Assembly (NCBI RefSeq): GCF_014201415.1
Contig: NZ_JACHEH010000002.1
Span: 496,001 to 560,000, forward strand
DNA from: Chelatococcus composti
GTDB taxonomy: Bacteria > Pseudomonadota > Alphaproteobacteria > Rhizobiales > Beijerinckiaceae
Direction: 5' to 3'
Length of the DNA: 64,000 nt
Position numbers and translations under genes: made by a program
The notes under the pieces: generated by a model
The model's database searches: none
Told to the model about the DNA's origin: nothing
What the model saw: only the letters and a program-made list of their open reading frames with translations
Part shown: positions 45,605 to 55,420 of the stretch, piece after piece
Position numbering within the stretch: position 1 is the stretch's first letter
How the letters are laid out: every line of letters begins with the position of its first letter

Positions 45605-46759
45605 TCAGTTGCCGCTGCTGCGCCCGACGAGGCTTCTCGCCACGATGAGGCGCATGATCTCGTTGGTGCCTTCCAGGATCTGGTGGACCCGCAGGTCGCG
45701 CACGATCTTCTCGATGCCGTAGTCGGCGAGGTAGCCGTAGCCGCCGTGCAGCTGCAGCGCCTGGTTGGCGATCTCGAAGCCGCGGTCGGTGGCGACGCGC
45801 TTGGCCATGGCGCAGAGCCGCGTTGCCTCCGGATCCTGCGCGTCGAGCGCCGCCGCCGCGCGCCACAGGAAGGTGCGGGCCGCCTCCAGCTCGGTCGCCA
45901 TGTCGGCGAGGGTGAACTGCAGCGCCTGGAAGTCGGTGAGGGCGCGGCCGAAGGCCTTGCGCTCGCGCATGTAGGCGAGGCTCCTGTCGAGCGCCGCCTG
46001 TGCCCCGCCGAGGGAGCACGCGCCGATGTTGAGCCGCCCGCCGTCGAGTCCGGCCATGGCGATCTTGAAGCCGATGCCCTCGGCGCCGAGGCGATTGTCG
46101 GCCGGCACGCGGCAGTTCTCGAAGATGACCTGGCGCGTGGGCTGGGCGTTCCAGCCCATCTTCTTCTCGTTGGCACCGAAGGAGAGGCCGGGCGTATCCT
46201 TCTCCACGACGAAGGTGGAGATGCCGCCCGCGCCGGCATCGCCCGTACGTGCCATGACGACGTAGATGTCCGAGGTGCCGGCCCCGGAGATGAACTGCTT
46301 GACGCCGTCGAGCACGTAGTGGTTTCCGTCGCGCACGGCCCGCGTCTTGAGCGCCGCGGCGTCAGAGCCGGCGCCCGGCTCCGTCAGGCAGTAGCTGGCC
46401 AGATGCTCCATGGCGGCCAGCTTCGGCACGAAGCGCTGGCGCTGCGCCTCGTCGCCGAAGCGGTCGATCATCCACGTCGCCATGTTGTGGATGGAGATGT
46501 AGGCCGCGACGGACGGGCAGCCGGTGGCCAGCGCCTCGAAGATGAGCGCCGCATCGAGCCGCGTCATGCCGGAGCCGCCGACATCCTCGCGCACGTAGAT
46601 GCCGCCCATGCCGAGCCCGCCGGCCTGGCGGATGACGTCGACGGGAAAGTGCTTCTCCTCGTCCCAGCGCACCGCATGGGGCGCAAGCTCGCGGGCGGCG
46701 AAGTCGCGCGCCATGTCGCGGATGGCGATCTGGTCGTCGTTGAGCGTGAACTGGGTCAT
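45605..46759 (-). CDS. Acyl-CoA dehydrogenase, probably isobutyryl-CoA dehydrogenase
   Basis: 384 aa FAD enzyme. Motifs: [60 protein letters not shown], and [17 protein letters not shown] near the C-terminus. The position between mmsA and mmsB points to isobutyryl-CoA (valine pathway). Other short branched acyl-CoAs are possible, since substrate class cannot be fixed from motifs alone. Confidence 0.93.
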   Translation of the reverse strand: MTQFTLNDDQIAIRDMARDFAARELAPHAVRWDEEKHFPVDVIRQAGGLGMGGIYVREDVGGSGMTRLDAALIFEALATGCPSVAAYISIHNMATWMIDRFGDEAQRQRFVPKLAAMEHLASYCLTEPGAGSDAAALKTRAVRDGNHYVLDGVKQFISGAGTSDIYVVMARTGDAGAGGISTFVVEKDTPGLSFGANEKKMGWNAQPTRQVIFENCRVPADNRLGAEGIGFKIAMAGLDGGRLNIGACSLGGAQAALDRSLAYMRERKAFGRALTDFQALQFTLADMATELEAARTFLWRAAAALDAQDPEATRLCAMAKRVATDRGFEIANQALQLHGGYGYLADYGIEKIVRDLRVHQILEGTNEIMRLIVARSLVGRSSGN

Positions 46760-46811
46760 GACCGTTGCTCTGGGCGCCAGTCGGTGAGGCGGCGGGCCGG
46801 CGGCCGCCGCA

Positions 46812-48308
46812 TCAGTTCATCGTCGGGATGACGAATTCCGCCCCTTCCTTCACGCCGGAGGGCCAGCGCGAAGTCACGGTCTTCGTCTTGGTGTAGAAGC
46901 GGATCGAATCCGGCCCGTGCTGGTTCAGGTCGCCGAAGCCGGAGCGCTTCCAGCCGCCGAAGGTGTAGTAGGCGATCGGCACCGGGATAGGCACGTTGAT
47001 GCCCACCATGCCGACATTGACCTTGGCGGCAAAGTCGCGCGCCGCATCGCCGTCGCGGGTGAAGATGGCGACGCCGTTGCCGTACTGGTGCTCCGACGGC
47101 AGCCTCAGCGCCTCCTCGTAGTTGTGGGCGCGCACGATGGAGAGCACCGGGCCGAAGATCTCCTCCTTGTAGATGCGCATGCCGGGCGTCACGTGGTCGA
47201 AGAGGCAGCCGCCCATGTAGAAGCCGTTCTCATAGCCCTGCAGCGTGAAGTTGCGGCCATCGACGAGGAGTTTCGCCCCTTCCTGGATGCCCAGCTCGAC
47301 ATAGGCCTTCACCTTCTCGAGATGGGCCTTCGTGACGAGCGGGCCATAGTCGGCGGTGGTGTCGGTAGAGGGGCCGATCTTGAGGCTCTCGACGCGGGGG
47401 ACGAGCTTTTCCACGAGCCGCTCGGCGGTCACCTGGCCGACGGGAACGGCGACGGAGATCGCCATGCAGCGCTCGCCGGCCGAGCCGTAGCCGGCGCCGA
47501 TGAGGGCGTCGACCGCCTGGTCCAGGTCAGCGTCGGGCATGATGATCATGTGGTTCTTGGCGCCGCCGAAGCACTGCACCCGTTTGCCGTTGGAGGAGCC
47601 GCGCGAATAGATGTACTCGGCGATTGAGGACGAGCCGACGAAGCCGACCGCCATGATGTCCGGATCGTCCAGGATGGCGTCGACCGCCTCCTTGTCGCCG
47701 TTGACGACGTTGAGGATGCCCTCCGGCAGCCCGGCCTCGATCATCAGCTCGGCGAGGCGCATGGGCACGCTCGGGTCGCGCTCCGAGGGCTTCAGGATGA
47801 AGGCATTGCCGCAGGCGATGGCCGGCGCGAACTTCCACATCGGGATCATGGCCGGGAAGTTGAAGGGCGTGATGCCGGCCACCACGCCGAGCGGCTGGCG
47901 CATCGAGTAGACATCGATACCGGGGCCGGCGCCCTCGGTGTATTCACCCTTCATCAGGTGCGGCACGCCGCAGGCGAATTCGACCACCTCCAGCCCGCGC
48001 TGGATGTCGCCCCTGGCGTCGGGAATGGTCTTGCCGTGCTCGCGCGCAAGAAGCTCGGCGAGGCTGTCGAAGTCGCGCTGGACGAGCTCGAGAAACTTCA
48101 TGAGCACGCGTGCGCGGCGCTGCGGGTTGGTGGCTCCCCAGGCGGGCTGGGCCGCCTTGGCGTTCTCGACGGCGGCTCTCACCTCGGCCGCCGAGGCAAG
48201 AGCCACCTTCGCCCCCACCTCGCCCGTCATGGGAATGAAGACGTCCGCGAAACGTCCCGATTGTCCCTCGACCTCGCGCCCCCCGATGAAGTGTCCGATC
48301 GTGCGCAT
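46812..48308 (-). CDS. mmsA: Methylmalonate-semialdehyde dehydrogenase (CoA-acylating)
   Basis: Converts methylmalonate semialdehyde to propionyl-CoA. 498 aa aldehyde dehydrogenase fold. Motifs: [50 protein letters not shown], and the catalytic cysteine in [17 protein letters not shown], the MmsA-specific form. The start at 48308 follows GGAGAA. It heads the valine operon and is divergent from a LysR regulator. Confidence 0.96.
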   Translation of the reverse strand: MRTIGHFIGGREVEGQSGRFADVFIPMTGEVGAKVALASAAEVRAAVENAKAAQPAWGATNPQRRARVLMKFLELVQRDFDSLAELLAREHGKTIPDARGDIQRGLEVVEFACGVPHLMKGEYTEGAGPGIDVYSMRQPLGVVAGITPFNFPAMIPMWKFAPAIACGNAFILKPSERDPSVPMRLAELMIEAGLPEGILNVVNGDKEAVDAILDDPDIMAVGFVGSSSIAEYIYSRGSSNGKRVQCFGGAKNHMIIMPDADLDQAVDALIGAGYGSAGERCMAISVAVPVGQVTAERLVEKLVPRVESLKIGPSTDTTADYGPLVTKAHLEKVKAYVELGIQEGAKLLVDGRNFTLQGYENGFYMGGCLFDHVTPGMRIYKEEIFGPVLSIVRAHNYEEALRLPSEHQYGNGVAIFTRDGDAARDFAAKVNVGMVGINVPIPVPIAYYTFGGWKRSGFGDLNQHGPDSIRFYTKTKTVTSRWPSGVKEGAEFVIPTMN

Positions 48309-48565
48309 CTTGCGTTCTCCGATGCTCTGCCGGTTCTGTTCTGGTGTGCCGAGCCTGGCGCTGCGCCCTGGCAACGGCGAGCACAATTCCGTCGCATCCG
48401 CCGGCGCCGGTCGTGTCTTCGATTGTGGGAGCGAAATCGGCCAAAGCCAACGCGCGCCGACGCCGTTCCGTCAGTCCCTTCACACTACCATTGTCATTCG
48501 CGCACGACTATAGGACATTTCAAATCTGGTACGTGCAAAGATACCAAAACGGGAGGCGGCAGGGC
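48309..48565. promoter_or_regulatory. mmsA-LysR divergent operator region
   Basis: 257 nt between divergent genes. A dyad TGGTA-N10-TACCA at 48527-48546, just before the LysR gene, is a good candidate LysR binding site. The surrounding 48480-48550 stretch is relatively AT-rich and is the likely promoter zone for both directions. No clean -35/-10 pair could be chosen. Confidence 0.5.
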
Positions 48566-49489
48566 ATGAATCGCTTCGACTGGGACGACCTTCGCTTCTT
48601 CCTCGCCGTGGCGCGGGCGGGCCGGCTCACGGTGGCGGCGCGACGGCTCGGGGCCGACCACGCGACGGTCTCCCGCCGCATCACGGCGCTGGAGGATGCG
48701 CTGAAGGCCAAGCTTTTCGAGCGCCGGCCGCAGGGATATGCCCTCACCGAGCACGGCGAGCGCCTCCTGACCAAGGCAGAGACCATCGAGAGCGAGGCGC
48801 TCGCGGCGCAGAGCGAGATCGGCGGGGCGGACCTCGCCCTGTCCGGCACCGTGCGCATCGGCGCGCCGGACGGGTTCGGCGCCTTCTTTCTCGCCCCGCG
48901 CATCGGCCAGCTTGCCGAGCGCTACCCGGAGCTCGAGATCCAGCTCGTGGCCATGCCGCGGCTTCTTTCGCTCTCCAAGCGCGAGGCGGACATCGCCATC
49001 TCGCTCAGCCCGCCGAAGGAGGGCAAGATCGTGGCCCGCAAGCTGGCGGACTACCGCCTCGGCCTCTATGCGGCGCCGGCCTATCTTGCCGGCCGCCCGC
49101 CCATCACGACGCCGCAGGATCTCTTCGACCACCAGCTCATCGGCTATATCGACGACCTCATCTTCACGCCCGAGCTCGACTATCTCGACGACATCGCCAA
49201 GGGTCTGAGGCCGCGCCTGCAGAGCTCGAACCTCATTGCGCAGATGAATGCGACGATCGCCGGCGCCGGGGTGTGCGTGCTGCCCGACTTCATGGCCGCG
49301 CGTGATCCGCGTCTCGTCCCCGTGCTGCGGCGCGACGTGGAGCTGGTGCGTTCCTTCTGGCTGATCGTGCATGCCGACCTGCGCGATGTTGCCCGCGTGC
49401 GGGCCACGGTCGACTTCCTGGTGCGCGAAACCAAGGCGTCGCGGGCGATTCTGATGCCGCAGGACGAGGTCGAAGCGGGTGTGGCCTGA
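48566..49489 (+). CDS. LysR-family regulator of the mms (valine) operon
   Basis: 307 aa. N-terminal HTH: WDDLRFFLAVARAGRLTVAA RRLGADHATVSRRITALEDAL. A substrate-binding-like effector domain fills the rest. The start ATG 48566 follows GGGAGG. Its divergent position beside mmsA and the shared dyad suggest that it controls valine catabolism; the effector is unknown. Confidence 0.9.
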   Translation: MNRFDWDDLRFFLAVARAGRLTVAARRLGADHATVSRRITALEDALKAKLFERRPQGYALTEHGERLLTKAETIESEALAAQSEIGGADLALSGTVRIGAPDGFGAFFLAPRIGQLAERYPELEIQLVAMPRLLSLSKREADIAISLSPPKEGKIVARKLADYRLGLYAAPAYLAGRPPITTPQDLFDHQLIGYIDDLIFTPELDYLDDIAKGLRPRLQSSNLIAQMNATIAGAGVCVLPDFMAARDPRLVPVLRRDVELVRSFWLIVHADLRDVARVRATVDFLVRETKASRAILMPQDEVEAGVA

Positions 49490-49620
49490 CTGCTCGAGGG
49501 CGCAATACGGCCTTACGGCGCGCTTGCATTTTCCGGTGCCACGGATTTAAACGATTCAGAGAGCGGAAAAATCGCTCTGTTGAAGCTGGCGAAGACCGGC
49601 GAACGCTTCTGGAGGAAACA

Positions 49621-50613
49621 ATGATGGATCTGACCCGCCGCGCCGCGCTTGGCGCGCTCGCTCTTGCCGCATCCTTCGGTCTTGCCGGGCCCGCCGCTGC
49701 TCAGACGACCCTGAAGTGGGCGCACGTCTACGAAGCGAACGAGCCCTATCACACGTGGGCCCTGTGGGCCGCCGAAGAGTTCAAGAAGCGCACCAACGGC
49801 AAGTACACCATCGAGGTGTACCCGGCCTCCACGCTGGGCAAGGAGTCGGACATCAACGAGGGCCTGTCTCTCGGCACGGTGGACATCATCCTCACGGGCC
49901 AGCTGTTCGCCGGCCGGGCCTACGGGCCGCTCGCCATCGGCGGCGCGCCCTACATGTTCCGCGACTTCGCGCACTGGCAGGCCTTCCGCAACTCCGACCT
50001 CTTCAAGGAGCTGGGCGAGGGCTACAAGAAGCGCACAGGCCACGACGTCGTCGCCCTCACCTATTACGGCGAGCGCCATGTCACGGCGAACAAGGACATC
50101 ACCAAGCCGGAGGACATGAAGGGCCTCAAGATCCGTGTGCCGGACGCGCCGCTCTACACAATGTTCCCGCGCGCCGTGGGCGCCAACCCGACGCCCATCG
50201 CCTTCGCCGAGGTCTATCTCGCCCTGTCCCAGGGCGTGGCCGACGCGCAGGAGAACCCGCTTCCGACCATCCAGGCCAAGAAGTTCTACGAGGTCCAGAA
50301 GAATATCATCCTCACTGGCCACATCACCGACGCCCTGCTCACCATCGTCTCGGGCAGCACGGCGCAACGCCTGACCGACGAGGAACGCCAGACCTTGTAC
50401 AGCCTCCTCAAGGAGGCCGCCGACAAGTGCACCGACGACATCGTCAAGGCCGAGAAGGAGCTGGTGAGCTGGTTCCGGCAGCAGGGCAAGAACGTGGTCG
50501 AGGTCGACCGCGCGCCCTTCCGCGAGGCTACCGTCAAGCTGCACAACGGGCCCGACGCCACCTGGGACAAGGATATCTACGACAGGCTCCAGGCCATCGG
50601 CGCCTCCAACTGA
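49621..50613 (+). CDS. dctP: TRAP transporter solute-binding protein (DctP/SiaP type)
   Basis: 330 aa periplasmic protein with a signal peptide of about 29 residues (MMDLTRRAALGALALAASFG ... AAAQ). Family features: KGLKIRVPDAPLYTM with the carboxylate-binding arginine, PTPIAFAEVYLALSQGVADAQENPL and FYEVQKNIILTGH. The substrate is therefore an organic acid, but its identity is open. Two adjacent ATGs follow GGAGG (49611-49615). A hairpin separates it from dctQ. Confidence 0.94.
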   Translation: MMDLTRRAALGALALAASFGLAGPAAAQTTLKWAHVYEANEPYHTWALWAAEEFKKRTNGKYTIEVYPASTLGKESDINEGLSLGTVDIILTGQLFAGRAYGPLAIGGAPYMFRDFAHWQAFRNSDLFKELGEGYKKRTGHDVVALTYYGERHVTANKDITKPEDMKGLKIRVPDAPLYTMFPRAVGANPTPIAFAEVYLALSQGVADAQENPLPTIQAKKFYEVQKNIILTGHITDALLTIVSGSTAQRLTDEERQTLYSLLKEAADKCTDDIVKAEKELVSWFRQQGKNVVEVDRAPFREATVKLHNGPDATWDKDIYDRLQAIGASN

Positions 50614-50655
50614 CACGTTCCGCCGGGACGCCCCGCAGCGCCCCGGCTCCGTGAC

Positions 50656-50673
50656 GCCCGGCAGCCGCCGGGC
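50656..50673 (+). repeat. Intra-operon hairpin between dctP and dctQ
   Basis: A 7 bp stem GCCCGGC/GCCGGGC with a 4 nt loop in the 89 nt gap. There is no T-run. It is placed as the hairpin after the ABC binding-protein gene, where it could raise dctP mRNA relative to the membrane subunits. Confidence 0.55.
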
Positions 50674-50702
50674 CTGGTGAACGCCTAATGCGGGGGTAGC
50701 GC

Positions 50703-51263
50703 ATGTCGCACAACGGCCAGCACGACACGGTCGATACCGAGGCCATGTTCGAGGAGTGGCGCGAGCAGGAGAGCCGCGTCCCCCTCGATGATCTTCGCCC
50801 GCAGGATGCCATCGTCTTCATCGTCTACTGGGCGCTCTTCGCGATCGTGCTCCTGCAGTTCTGGACGCGCTACGTCCTCAACGACTCCTACGGCTGGACC
50901 GAGGAAATCTCACGCTATCTGCTCATCGCCGTCGCCTTCATCGGCTCCGTGACGGCCATGCGCAAGGGCACGCACATCGCAGTCGAGGCCGTGATCACTC
51001 TGGCGCCGAGGGCCGTGCGGCACTGGACGCTCGTGGTCATCGACGGGCTCGTGACGCTCTTCTGCGGCGCCATGGCCTGGTACGGCTATCTCCTGGGCGC
51101 CCGCGCGCCGGGCTACATGGTCTCCGTCGATATCCCGAAATCCATCGTCTACTGGATGGTGTCGGCCGCGCTTGCGGGCATGACCGTCCATGCCGCGATC
51201 CGCTTCGTCCAGCGCCTGCGCGGCAAGCTTGGCGACGAGACCACCGGCGCCGTTCTCGATTGA
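50703..51263 (+). CDS. dctQ: TRAP transporter small membrane subunit
   Basis: 186 aa with four membrane segments (about residues 38-58, 75-92, 108-128 and 148-166). It has the DctQ-type motif VLNDSYGWTEEISRYLLIAVAFIG and MRKGTHIAVEAV. It pairs with DctM. The N-terminal 35 residues are hydrophilic and acidic. Confidence 0.93.
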   Translation: MSHNGQHDTVDTEAMFEEWREQESRVPLDDLRPQDAIVFIVYWALFAIVLLQFWTRYVLNDSYGWTEEISRYLLIAVAFIGSVTAMRKGTHIAVEAVITLAPRAVRHWTLVVIDGLVTLFCGAMAWYGYLLGARAPGYMVSVDIPKSIVYWMVSAALAGMTVHAAIRFVQRLRGKLGDETTGAVLD

Positions 51264-51317
51264 CGTATCACCCCTTCATCGTCCGGCCGTGACCCCCGCA
51301 AGAGGAGGCCCGCGCGT

Positions 51318-52658
51318 ATGCTGCTCACACTGATGTTCGTCGCGCTCTTCGCCATGATCATCCTCGGCGTGCCCATCGCCGTGGCGCTGGCGGGCTCCTC
51401 GCTGCTCTACATCGTCCTGTCCGGGATCGCGCCCGAGATCACGGTGATCCACCGCATGGTCAACGGTGTCGATTCCTTTCCGCTGCTCGCCGTGCCGTTC
51501 TTCATCATGGCGGGCAACCTCATGAACTCGGCGGGCATCACGAAGCAGATCTTTGATTTCGCGACGGCGGCGGTCGGCTGGCTCAAGGGCGGCCTCGGCC
51601 ACGTCAACGTGGCGGGCTCGGTCATCTTCGCCGGCATGTCGGGCACGGCTGTCGCCGACGCCGGCGGCCTCGGGACCATCGAGATCAAGGCGATGCGCGA
51701 CCACGGCTACGACACCAAGCTCGCCGTGGGCATCACCGCCGCCTCGTCGACCATCGGGCCCATCATCCCTCCGTCGCTGCCGCTCGTCATCTACGGTGTC
51801 GTGGCCAATGCCTCGATCAACGCACTGTTCGTGGCCGGCATCCTGCCGGGCCTGCTCATGGCGCTGTTCCTGTCGGCCACCGTCGCGATCTACGCCCACC
51901 GCAACAAGATCGGCGCCGACGCCCGCTTTTCCGTCAAGCGTCTGGGCGTGACCTTCATTGACGCCTTCCTGCCGCTGCTGACGCCGGCCATCATCATCGG
52001 CGGCATGAGCTTCGGCATCTTCACGCCGACGGAGGCGGCGGTCTTCGCCTGCGCCTATGCCCTTCTCCTGTCCACTGTCGTTCACATGGCATTGAACGGC
52101 GTCATGCGGATGCTCGGCCGGCCACCGAAATACTCGGTCCTGTCCATGCGCCAGTTCATCCGCGTGACGATGGACACCATCGAGACGACGGCGGTCGTGC
52201 TCTTCATCGTCGCGGGCGCCTCGATCTTCGGCTGGGTGCTGACGACGACGCGCGCCACCGAGGCGCTGGGCGCCTGGATTCTCGCCGTGGCCCAGGATCC
52301 GGTGACCTTCCTCATCCTGGTCAACGTCTTCCTGCTGATCGTCGGCTGCTTCATGGAGACGATCGCGGCCATCACCATCCTGACGCCCGTGCTGCTTCCG
52401 GTCGCTCTCACCCTCGGGATCGACCCGGTGCACTTCGGCATCATCATAGTGCTCAACCTGATGATCGGCCTGCTGACGCCGCCGGTCGGCATGGTGCTCT
52501 ACGTGCTCTCGCGCGTCGCGAGCATCTCCTTCGAGGATTGCGTCAAGGCCGTCGCACCGTTCCTCATTCCGCTCCTGCTCGTGCTCATCCTGATCACTTT
52601 CGTCCCCGCGACGACATTGTGGCTGCCTGAGCTCTTGAAGGCGTATGGCTATCTGTGA
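51318..52658 (+). CDS. dctM: TRAP transporter large membrane subunit
   Basis: 446 aa with about 12 membrane segments; it carries the sodium-coupled transport path. DctM signatures: [60 protein letters not shown] and [18 protein letters not shown]. The ribosome binding site AGAGGAGG precedes ATG 51318. The transaldolase gene follows 34 nt downstream. Confidence 0.95.
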   Translation: MLLTLMFVALFAMIILGVPIAVALAGSSLLYIVLSGIAPEITVIHRMVNGVDSFPLLAVPFFIMAGNLMNSAGITKQIFDFATAAVGWLKGGLGHVNVAGSVIFAGMSGTAVADAGGLGTIEIKAMRDHGYDTKLAVGITAASSTIGPIIPPSLPLVIYGVVANASINALFVAGILPGLLMALFLSATVAIYAHRNKIGADARFSVKRLGVTFIDAFLPLLTPAIIIGGMSFGIFTPTEAAVFACAYALLLSTVVHMALNGVMRMLGRPPKYSVLSMRQFIRVTMDTIETTAVVLFIVAGASIFGWVLTTTRATEALGAWILAVAQDPVTFLILVNVFLLIVGCFMETIAAITILTPVLLPVALTLGIDPVHFGIIIVLNLMIGLLTPPVGMVLYVLSRVASISFEDCVKAVAPFLIPLLLVLILITFVPATTLWLPELLKAYGYL

Positions 52659-52692
52659 TCCAACTCCCCTGAGGAATGATGGGAGAACAGCC

Positions 52693-53664
52693 ATGCCCTC
52701 CAAGCTCGACCAGCTGCGGGCGATGACGGTCGTCGTCGCCGACACGGGCGACATCGAGGCCGTGCGGCGTCTCAAGCCGCAGGACTGCACGACGAATCCG
52801 ACTTTGCTGCTCAAGGCCGTCGAAGCCCCGGCCTACGGCCACCTGCTCGACGAGGCCATCGACTGGGGTCGCAAGCAGGCCGGCTCGGCGGAGGCCGTGA
52901 CGGCCGCGGTGTGCGACCGGCTCGCCGTCTCCTTCGGCACGGAGCTGACGAAGATCGTGCCCGGCCGCGTCTCCACGGAGGTCGATGCGGACCTTTCCTT
53001 CGATATCGAGGGAACTGTCGCCAAGGCGCGGGCGCTCATCGCTGCCTACGAGGCGCGGGGCGTCCCGCGCGACCGCATCCTCATCAAGATCGCCTCGACG
53101 TGGGAAGGCATCCGCGCTGCGGAAGTGCTGCAGCGCGAGGGCATCGACTGCAACCTGACGCTGCTCTTCTCGCTGGTGCAGGCGGCGGCCTGTGCCGATG
53201 CGGGCGTCTTCCTCATCTCGCCCTTCGTCGGCCGCATCCTCGACTGGCACGTCAAGGCCGGCGGCGGCCCCTACACGGCCGAGACGGACCCTGGCGTCCA
53301 GTCCGTGCGGCGCATCTATGCCTATTACAAGGCGCACGGCATCAAGACGGTGGTGATGGGCGCCTCCTTCCGCAACACCGGCGAGATCGAGGCGCTCGCG
53401 GGCTGCGACCGGCTGACCATCGGGCCCGCGCTCATGGACCAGCTCGCCGCCGAAGAGGGGCCGCTGCCGCGCCGGCTCGACCCGGCGAACGTGGGTGAAG
53501 CCCCGGCCAGAATGACGCTTGACGAGAGGAGCTTCCGCTTCCTCCTCAATGAGGACGCGATGGCGACCGAGAAGCTCTCCGAAGGCATCCGCCTCTTCGT
53601 GAAGGATCTGCGGGCGCTCAGGGCGCTCGTCGCCAGGCGCCTGGAGCAGGCGAAGGCGGCCTGA
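52693..53664 (+). CDS. tal: Transaldolase (TalB type)
   Basis: 323 aa class I aldolase-type enzyme of the pentose phosphate pathway. The Schiff-base lysine is Lys132 in [16 protein letters not shown], the same number as in E. coli TalB. Other motifs are [22 protein letters not shown] and [11 protein letters not shown]. Start ATG 52693 follows GGGAGAA; an upstream in-frame extension overlaps dctM and lacks homology. Position after a TRAP operon suggests that the imported acid may feed sugar-phosphate metabolism (inference). Confidence 0.95.
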   Translation: MPSKLDQLRAMTVVVADTGDIEAVRRLKPQDCTTNPTLLLKAVEAPAYGHLLDEAIDWGRKQAGSAEAVTAAVCDRLAVSFGTELTKIVPGRVSTEVDADLSFDIEGTVAKARALIAAYEARGVPRDRILIKIASTWEGIRAAEVLQREGIDCNLTLLFSLVQAAACADAGVFLISPFVGRILDWHVKAGGGPYTAETDPGVQSVRRIYAYYKAHGIKTVVMGASFRNTGEIEALAGCDRLTIGPALMDQLAAEEGPLPRRLDPANVGEAPARMTLDERSFRFLLNEDAMATEKLSEGIRLFVKDLRALRALVARRLEQAKAA

Positions 53665-53687
53665 GCCCCGGGCGAATTGAAAGCGAA

Positions 53688-53718
53688 CGAGCCCCGGACG
53701 GGTGCCGTCCGGGGCTCG
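53688..53718. terminator. Bidirectional terminator between transaldolase and TPP-enzyme genes
   Basis: A perfect 14 bp stem (53688-53701 with 53705-53718) and a GTG loop, 24 nt after one stop and 24 nt from the other. Short T-rich stretches lie on both sides (CTGTTT on +, TTCGCTTTCAATT on -). Confidence 0.85.
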
Positions 53719-53742
53719 CTGTTTCGGGAACCGTCCTGCCGC

Positions 53743-55416
53743 TCAGCGCCTCGCCTGCAGCGCCTTCTCGCGGATGGCGGAGAGCGTCGTCGCCGGGCTG
53801 ATGACCTCGGGATCGATGAGACAGTGGATGATCGCCGGCTTGCCGGCGGCGAGCGCACGCTCGAAGGCGGGAGCGAACTCCTCCGTGCGTTCCACGCGCT
53901 CGCCGTGGCCGCCAAAGGCGCGAGCATAGGCGGCGAAATCCGGGTTCGTCAGCATGGTGCCGGACACGCGGCCGGGATATTCCCGCTCCTGGTGCATGCG
54001 GATGGTGCCGTAGATGCCGTTGTCGATGACGATGACGACGATCGGCAGGTTGTACTGCACCGCGGTGGCAAACTCCTGCCCGTGCATCAGGAAGCATCCA
54101 TCACCGGCGAAGGCGACCACCGTGCGGTCCGGATAGAGCCGCTTGGCGCCGACGGCCGCCGGCACGCCATAGCCCATGGAGCCGGAGGTCGGCGCCAGCT
54201 GCGTGCCGAAGCGGCGGAAGCGGTGGAAGCGGTGCAGCCAGATGGCGTAGTTGCCTGCGCCGTTGCACATGATGGCGTCGGCCGGCAGCTTCTCCTCGAG
54301 ATAGGCCATCACCTCGCCGAGCTGCAGGTTGCCGGGCGTGCGGATGGCCGTCGGGTCGCTCCAGGCGAGATAGGCGGCGCGAGCCTCTTCGCGGCCGGCA
54401 CTCCAGCCGATCGTTGCCGGCGGCTGCAGGCCCTCGAGCGCGGCGGAGAAGGCCGCGGGCGAGGCGTTGATGGCGAGCGTCGGGCGATAGACGCGGCCGA
54501 GCTCGTTGGCATCGGGATGCACGTGGACGAGCGTGCAGCCCGGCTCGGGGATGCCGAGGAGGGAATAGCTCTGGCTCGGCACCTCGGACAGGCGCCCGCC
54601 GATGAGCAGAACGGTGTCTGCCGCCTTGATGCGCTCAATCAGCCTGGGGTTGGGACCGAAGCCGATATCGCCGATGAAGTTCGGATGGTCGGCGGGAAAC
54701 AGCATCTGCCGGCGGAACGAGACGGCGACCGGCAGGTCGAAGCGCTCGGCGAAGCGCACGAAGCGCTCCACCGCCTTCTCGTTCCAGCGCGAGCCACCGA
54801 GGATCGCGACGGGCGCCTTTGCGGCCCACAGCAGCTTCTGCAGCTCCGCCATCTGGGCGAGGGAGGGATGCGTCTCCACCGGGTCGTAGGGCTGGGCGTC
54901 GGCGACCGTGGCCGTCTCCACCAGCATGTCCTCCGGCAGGGCGATGACGACCGGGCCCGGCCGGCCGGAGGTGGCGACGCGGAAGGCGCGCGCGACAATC
55001 TCCGGAATGCGCGTGATGTCGTCGATCTCGGTCGCCCACTTGGCCATGGTGCCGAAGACGGCGCGGTAGTCGAGCTCCTGGAAGGCCTCGCGCTCGCGCA
55101 TGCCCCGCTCGATCTGGCCCACGAAGACGATGAGCGGCGTCGAATCCTGCTTGGCGATGTGGATGCCGGGTGAAGCGTTGGTGGCGCCGGGCCCGCGGGT
55201 CACAAAGCAGATGCCGGGCCGGCCGGTGAGCTTGCCGTGGGCCTCGGCCATCATCGCCGCACCGCCCTCCTGGCGGCAGACGGTGACCTCGATCGATGCA
55301 TCGTGGAGCGCATCGAGCACGGCCAGATAGCTCTCGCCCGGCACGCAGAAGGCGTGGCGGGCGCCGTGGAGGACAAGCTGGTCGACGAGGATCTGCCCGC
55401 CGGTGCGCGCGTTCAT
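53743..55416 (-). CDS. Thiamine-pyrophosphate-dependent enzyme, acetolactate-synthase-like
   Basis: 557 aa with the three TPP-enzyme domains. The activating glutamate is Glu50 (CRQEGGAAMMAEAHGKLTGR), followed by FVTRGPGATNAS. The central domain has LLIGGRLSEVPS, and the C-terminal TPP/Mg site is FAGDGCFLMHGQEFATAVQY ... IDNGIYGT. It is not biosynthetic IlvB by context: no small subunit is adjacent, and the operon is glutarate-related. A 2-oxo-acid decarboxylase, perhaps for 2-oxoadipate, is possible; function unproven. It starts 4 nt after the CoA-transferase gene. Confidence 0.85.
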   Translation of the reverse strand: MNARTGGQILVDQLVLHGARHAFCVPGESYLAVLDALHDASIEVTVCRQEGGAAMMAEAHGKLTGRPGICFVTRGPGATNASPGIHIAKQDSTPLIVFVGQIERGMREREAFQELDYRAVFGTMAKWATEIDDITRIPEIVARAFRVATSGRPGPVVIALPEDMLVETATVADAQPYDPVETHPSLAQMAELQKLLWAAKAPVAILGGSRWNEKAVERFVRFAERFDLPVAVSFRRQMLFPADHPNFIGDIGFGPNPRLIERIKAADTVLLIGGRLSEVPSQSYSLLGIPEPGCTLVHVHPDANELGRVYRPTLAINASPAAFSAALEGLQPPATIGWSAGREEARAAYLAWSDPTAIRTPGNLQLGEVMAYLEEKLPADAIMCNGAGNYAIWLHRFHRFRRFGTQLAPTSGSMGYGVPAAVGAKRLYPDRTVVAFAGDGCFLMHGQEFATAVQYNLPIVVIVIDNGIYGTIRMHQEREYPGRVSGTMLTNPDFAAYARAFGGHGERVERTEEFAPAFERALAAGKPAIIHCLIDPEVISPATTLSAIREKALQARR

Positions 55417-55420
55417 GATT

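Noticed and set aside
51276-52814. 512-codon minus-strand frame opposite dctM
   Set aside because: Highly polar Asp/Arg/His-rich shadow of a membrane protein; no motif.
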